This document shows, piece after piece, positions 6,597 through 8,044 of a stretch of DNA of 8,044 bases. The DNA is from Pseudomonadota bacterium (GTDB lineage Bacteria > Pseudomonadota > Alphaproteobacteria > Rhizobiales > Devosiaceae), in assembly GCA_023430705.1 (NCBI GenBank), contig JAEYZJ010000021.1, positions 1 to 8,044 on the forward strand. The letters are read 5' to 3'. Numbering within the stretch: position 1 is the stretch's first letter; every line of letters starts with the position of its first letter. Made by a program: the position numbers and the translations under genes. The notes under the pieces are model-generated. The model was not told where the DNA came from. It saw nothing but the letters and a program-made list of their open reading frames with translations, and did not search any database.

Positions 6597-7520
6597 TCAG
6601 ACGCCGGCGGTGGCAGCGACTTCGGCGGCGAAGTCGGTGACTTCCTTCTCGATGCCTTCGCCCAGCCCATAGACGACGAAGCCCGTCACCGTGACCGGTG
6701 CGCCGACGTCCTTCTCGGCGTTCTTGACGACGTCCGAGATCTTGGTCTCGCCGTCGATCACGAACACCTGCGAGAGAAGCGTCACTTCCTCGTAGAACTT
6801 GCGCACGCGGCCTTCGATCATCTTCTCGATCACGGCTTCCGGCTTGCCGGACTCGCGCGCCTGCTCGGTGAAGATGGCGCGCTCGCGGGCAACCACGTCC
6901 TGATCGATGTCGTCGGGCGACACGCTCAGCGGACGGGTGTTGGCGATGTGCATGGCCAGCTGCTTGCCCAGGGCGGTCAGCGCCGCCTTGTCGCCGGTCG
7001 ACTCGAGCGCGACGATGACGCCGAGCTTGCCGAGGCCGGGGGCAACGGTGTTGTGCACGTACGAGCCAATCACGCCGTCGGTCACCGACAGGGTACCGGT
7101 GCGGCGCAGGTTCATGTTCTCGCCGATCTTGGCGATCGCATCGGTGAGCTCGGCCGAAACCGAACGACCCGAACCCGGATAGGGCATCTCGCTGAGCTTG
7201 CCGACGTCGCCGGCAGCGTCGAGCGCGAGCTTGGCGGCGGCGGAAACGATCTGCTGGAACTGCTCGTTCCGGGCCACGAAGTCGGTCTCGGAGTTGACCT
7301 CGACGATGGCGCCGCGGGTGCCGTCGATGGCGACGCCGACCAGACCCTCGGCCGCAACGCGACCGGCCTTCTTGGCGGCCTTGGCAAGACCGCGCGTGCG
7401 CAGCCAGTCGACCGCGGCTTCCATATCGCCGCCCGTCTCCTCGAGCGCCTTCTTGCAGTCCATCATCCCCACGCCGGTCAGTTCGCGGAGCTCTTTAACC
7501 TGCTGAGCGGAAACAGCCAT
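6597..7520 (-). CDS. tsf: Translation elongation factor Ts (EF-Ts)
   Basis: EF-Ts is the nucleotide exchange factor for EF-Tu, releasing GDP in the cytoplasm. The product is 307 residues, normal for proteobacterial EF-Ts. The N-terminal UBA-like domain (about 1-50) holds signature 1, LRELTGVGMMDCKKAL (11-26). Signature 2, EVNSETDFVARN (74-85), includes the TDFV segment that enters the EF-Tu nucleotide site. The rest is the two-part core ending in a helical C-terminus. The ATG at 7520 has AAAGGTG 7 nt upstream. rpsB ends 71 bp upstream, the usual rpsB-tsf pair. No anomalies are seen. Confidence 0.98.
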   Translation of the reverse strand: MAVSAQQVKELRELTGVGMMDCKKALEETGGDMEAAVDWLRTRGLAKAAKKAGRVAAEGLVGVAIDGTRGAIVEVNSETDFVARNEQFQQIVSAAAKLALDAAGDVGKLSEMPYPGSGRSVSAELTDAIAKIGENMNLRRTGTLSVTDGVIGSYVHNTVAPGLGKLGVIVALESTGDKAALTALGKQLAMHIANTRPLSVSPDDIDQDVVARERAIFTEQARESGKPEAVIEKMIEGRVRKFYEEVTLLSQVFVIDGETKISDVVKNAEKDVGAPVTVTGFVVYGLGEGIEKEVTDFAAEVAATAGV

Positions 7521-7591
7521 TTGATATCACCTTTCGGCGGCCCCCATGCGGAGCCGCACCCCTTGTACTAGCGTAACCCGGAACGAACGGA

Positions 7592-8044
7592 TCAGTTCGC
7601 GGCGGTCGACGTATCGGCATCGGCGGCGGTGAGAGCGGGCTCTTCCGGAGCTTCGACCGAAGCGCCGAGGTCAGCACCGCGGCCGGCAGCCGAGCGGCTG
7701 ATGCCGTCGATGGCGGCGCGGGCGACCAGCGAGCAGTAGAGCTCGAGGGCGCGTGCGGCGTCGTCATTGCCCGGGATCGGGTAGTCGACGAGGTCCGGAT
7801 CGGAGTTGGAGTCGACGATCGCGATCACCGGAATGCCGAGACGCTTGGCTTCCTTGATGGCGTTCGCTTCCTTGTTGGTGTCGATCACGAACAGCAGGTT
7901 GGGCAGGTTGCCCATGTCCTTGATGCCGCCAAGGTCACGCTCCAGGCGCTCCTTCTCACGCGACAGCAGCAGGGCTTCCTTCTTGGTGAGGCCCTGGGCG
8001 CCTTCGCCGAGCTGGGCGTCGAGTTCGCGCAGGCGGTTGATCGA
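7592..8044 (-). CDS. rpsB: 30S ribosomal protein S2, N-terminus cut by window edge
   Basis: S2 is a small-subunit ribosomal protein. Only the last 150 codons are present; about 105-110 N-terminal residues should lie beyond the right edge. The frame is open through 8044, so the ATG at 7915 is an internal Met and not the start. Visible are SINRLRELD, a charged helical segment around KKEALLLSREKERLERDLGG, and the S2 signature from PNLLFVIDTNKE through AIKEAKRLGIP, followed by IVDSNSDPDLVDYPIPGNDDA. After the conserved core (ending near AAIDGIS) there is a tail of about 35 residues rich in Ala, Asp, Glu, Ser and Thr, of a kind common in alphaproteobacterial S2 and probably disordered. It is followed by tsf after 71 bp. 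Confidence 0.97.
   Translation of the reverse strand, partial: SINRLRELDAQLGEGAQGLTKKEALLLSREKERLERDLGGIKDMGNLPNLLFVIDTNKEANAIKEAKRLGIPVIAIVDSNSDPDLVDYPIPGNDDAARALELYCSLVARAAIDGISRSAAGRGADLGASVEAPEEPALTAADADTSTAAN

Noticed and set aside
7592..7915. Short 107-codon version of rpsB starting at an internal ATG
   Set aside because: The frame stays open and continues as conserved S2 sequence up to the window edge, so that ATG is internal.
1..8044. Mobile elements, CRISPR arrays, tRNA or other RNA genes, or a novel multi-gene system
   Set aside because: I saw no transposase, long or regularly spaced repeats, tRNA-like structures or cassette genes; the window is filled by a conserved housekeeping cluster.

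Overview
The window is a piece of a high-GC bacterial chromosome in which every gene I can support lies on the minus strand. Read in transcription order (from high to low coordinates) it is rpsB (3' part) - tsf - pyrH - frr - uppS - cdsA - rseP - bamA (5' part). This is the conserved translation / nucleotide / envelope-biogenesis cluster typical of Alphaproteobacteria. Supporting that assignment are the gene order, a short RseP with a single PDZ domain, a 307-residue EF-Ts, an Ala/Asp/Glu-rich tail on ribosomal protein S2, and BamA POTRA sequences that resemble those I remember from Hyphomicrobiales. The order-level placement is only a guess.

Layout: 8044-7592 is the last 150 codons of rpsB; 7520-6597 is tsf; a 111-bp gap holds a strong 10-bp-stem hairpin at 6551-6577; pyrH (6485-5772), frr (5744-5184), uppS (5148-4387) and cdsA (4390-3500) follow with gaps of 27 and 35 bp and then a 4-bp GTGA overlap; after 86 bp comes rseP (3413-2304); a GC-rich hairpin sits 4 nt after its stop; a 271-bp AT-richer intergenic region precedes bamA (2032-1), which runs off the window after residue 677.

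The genes combine a translation block (S2 and EF-Ts, then ribosome recycling factor), UMP kinase for pyrimidine nucleotides, and an envelope block: undecaprenyl diphosphate for peptidoglycan and other glycans (UppS), CDP-diacylglycerol for phospholipids (CdsA), an intramembrane site-2 protease (RseP) and the outer-membrane protein insertase (BamA). Expected next genes beyond the left edge would be of the lpxD/fabZ/lpxA type, which cannot be seen here.

This is essentially a core housekeeping region, and I see no mobile element, CRISPR array, RNA gene or new defence-type system. The points worth a second look are that BamA appears to have only four POTRA domains, with the signal peptide leading straight into a POTRA2-like domain; that dxr, commonly located between cdsA and rseP in related genomes, is absent from this spot; that BamA has a cysteine pair in a different barrel loop from the one known in E. 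coli; and two hairpins that may divide the cluster into separate transcripts. Two start codons (rseP and uppS) are placed downstream of the longest possible reading frame because the ribosome binding sites support the internal ATG.
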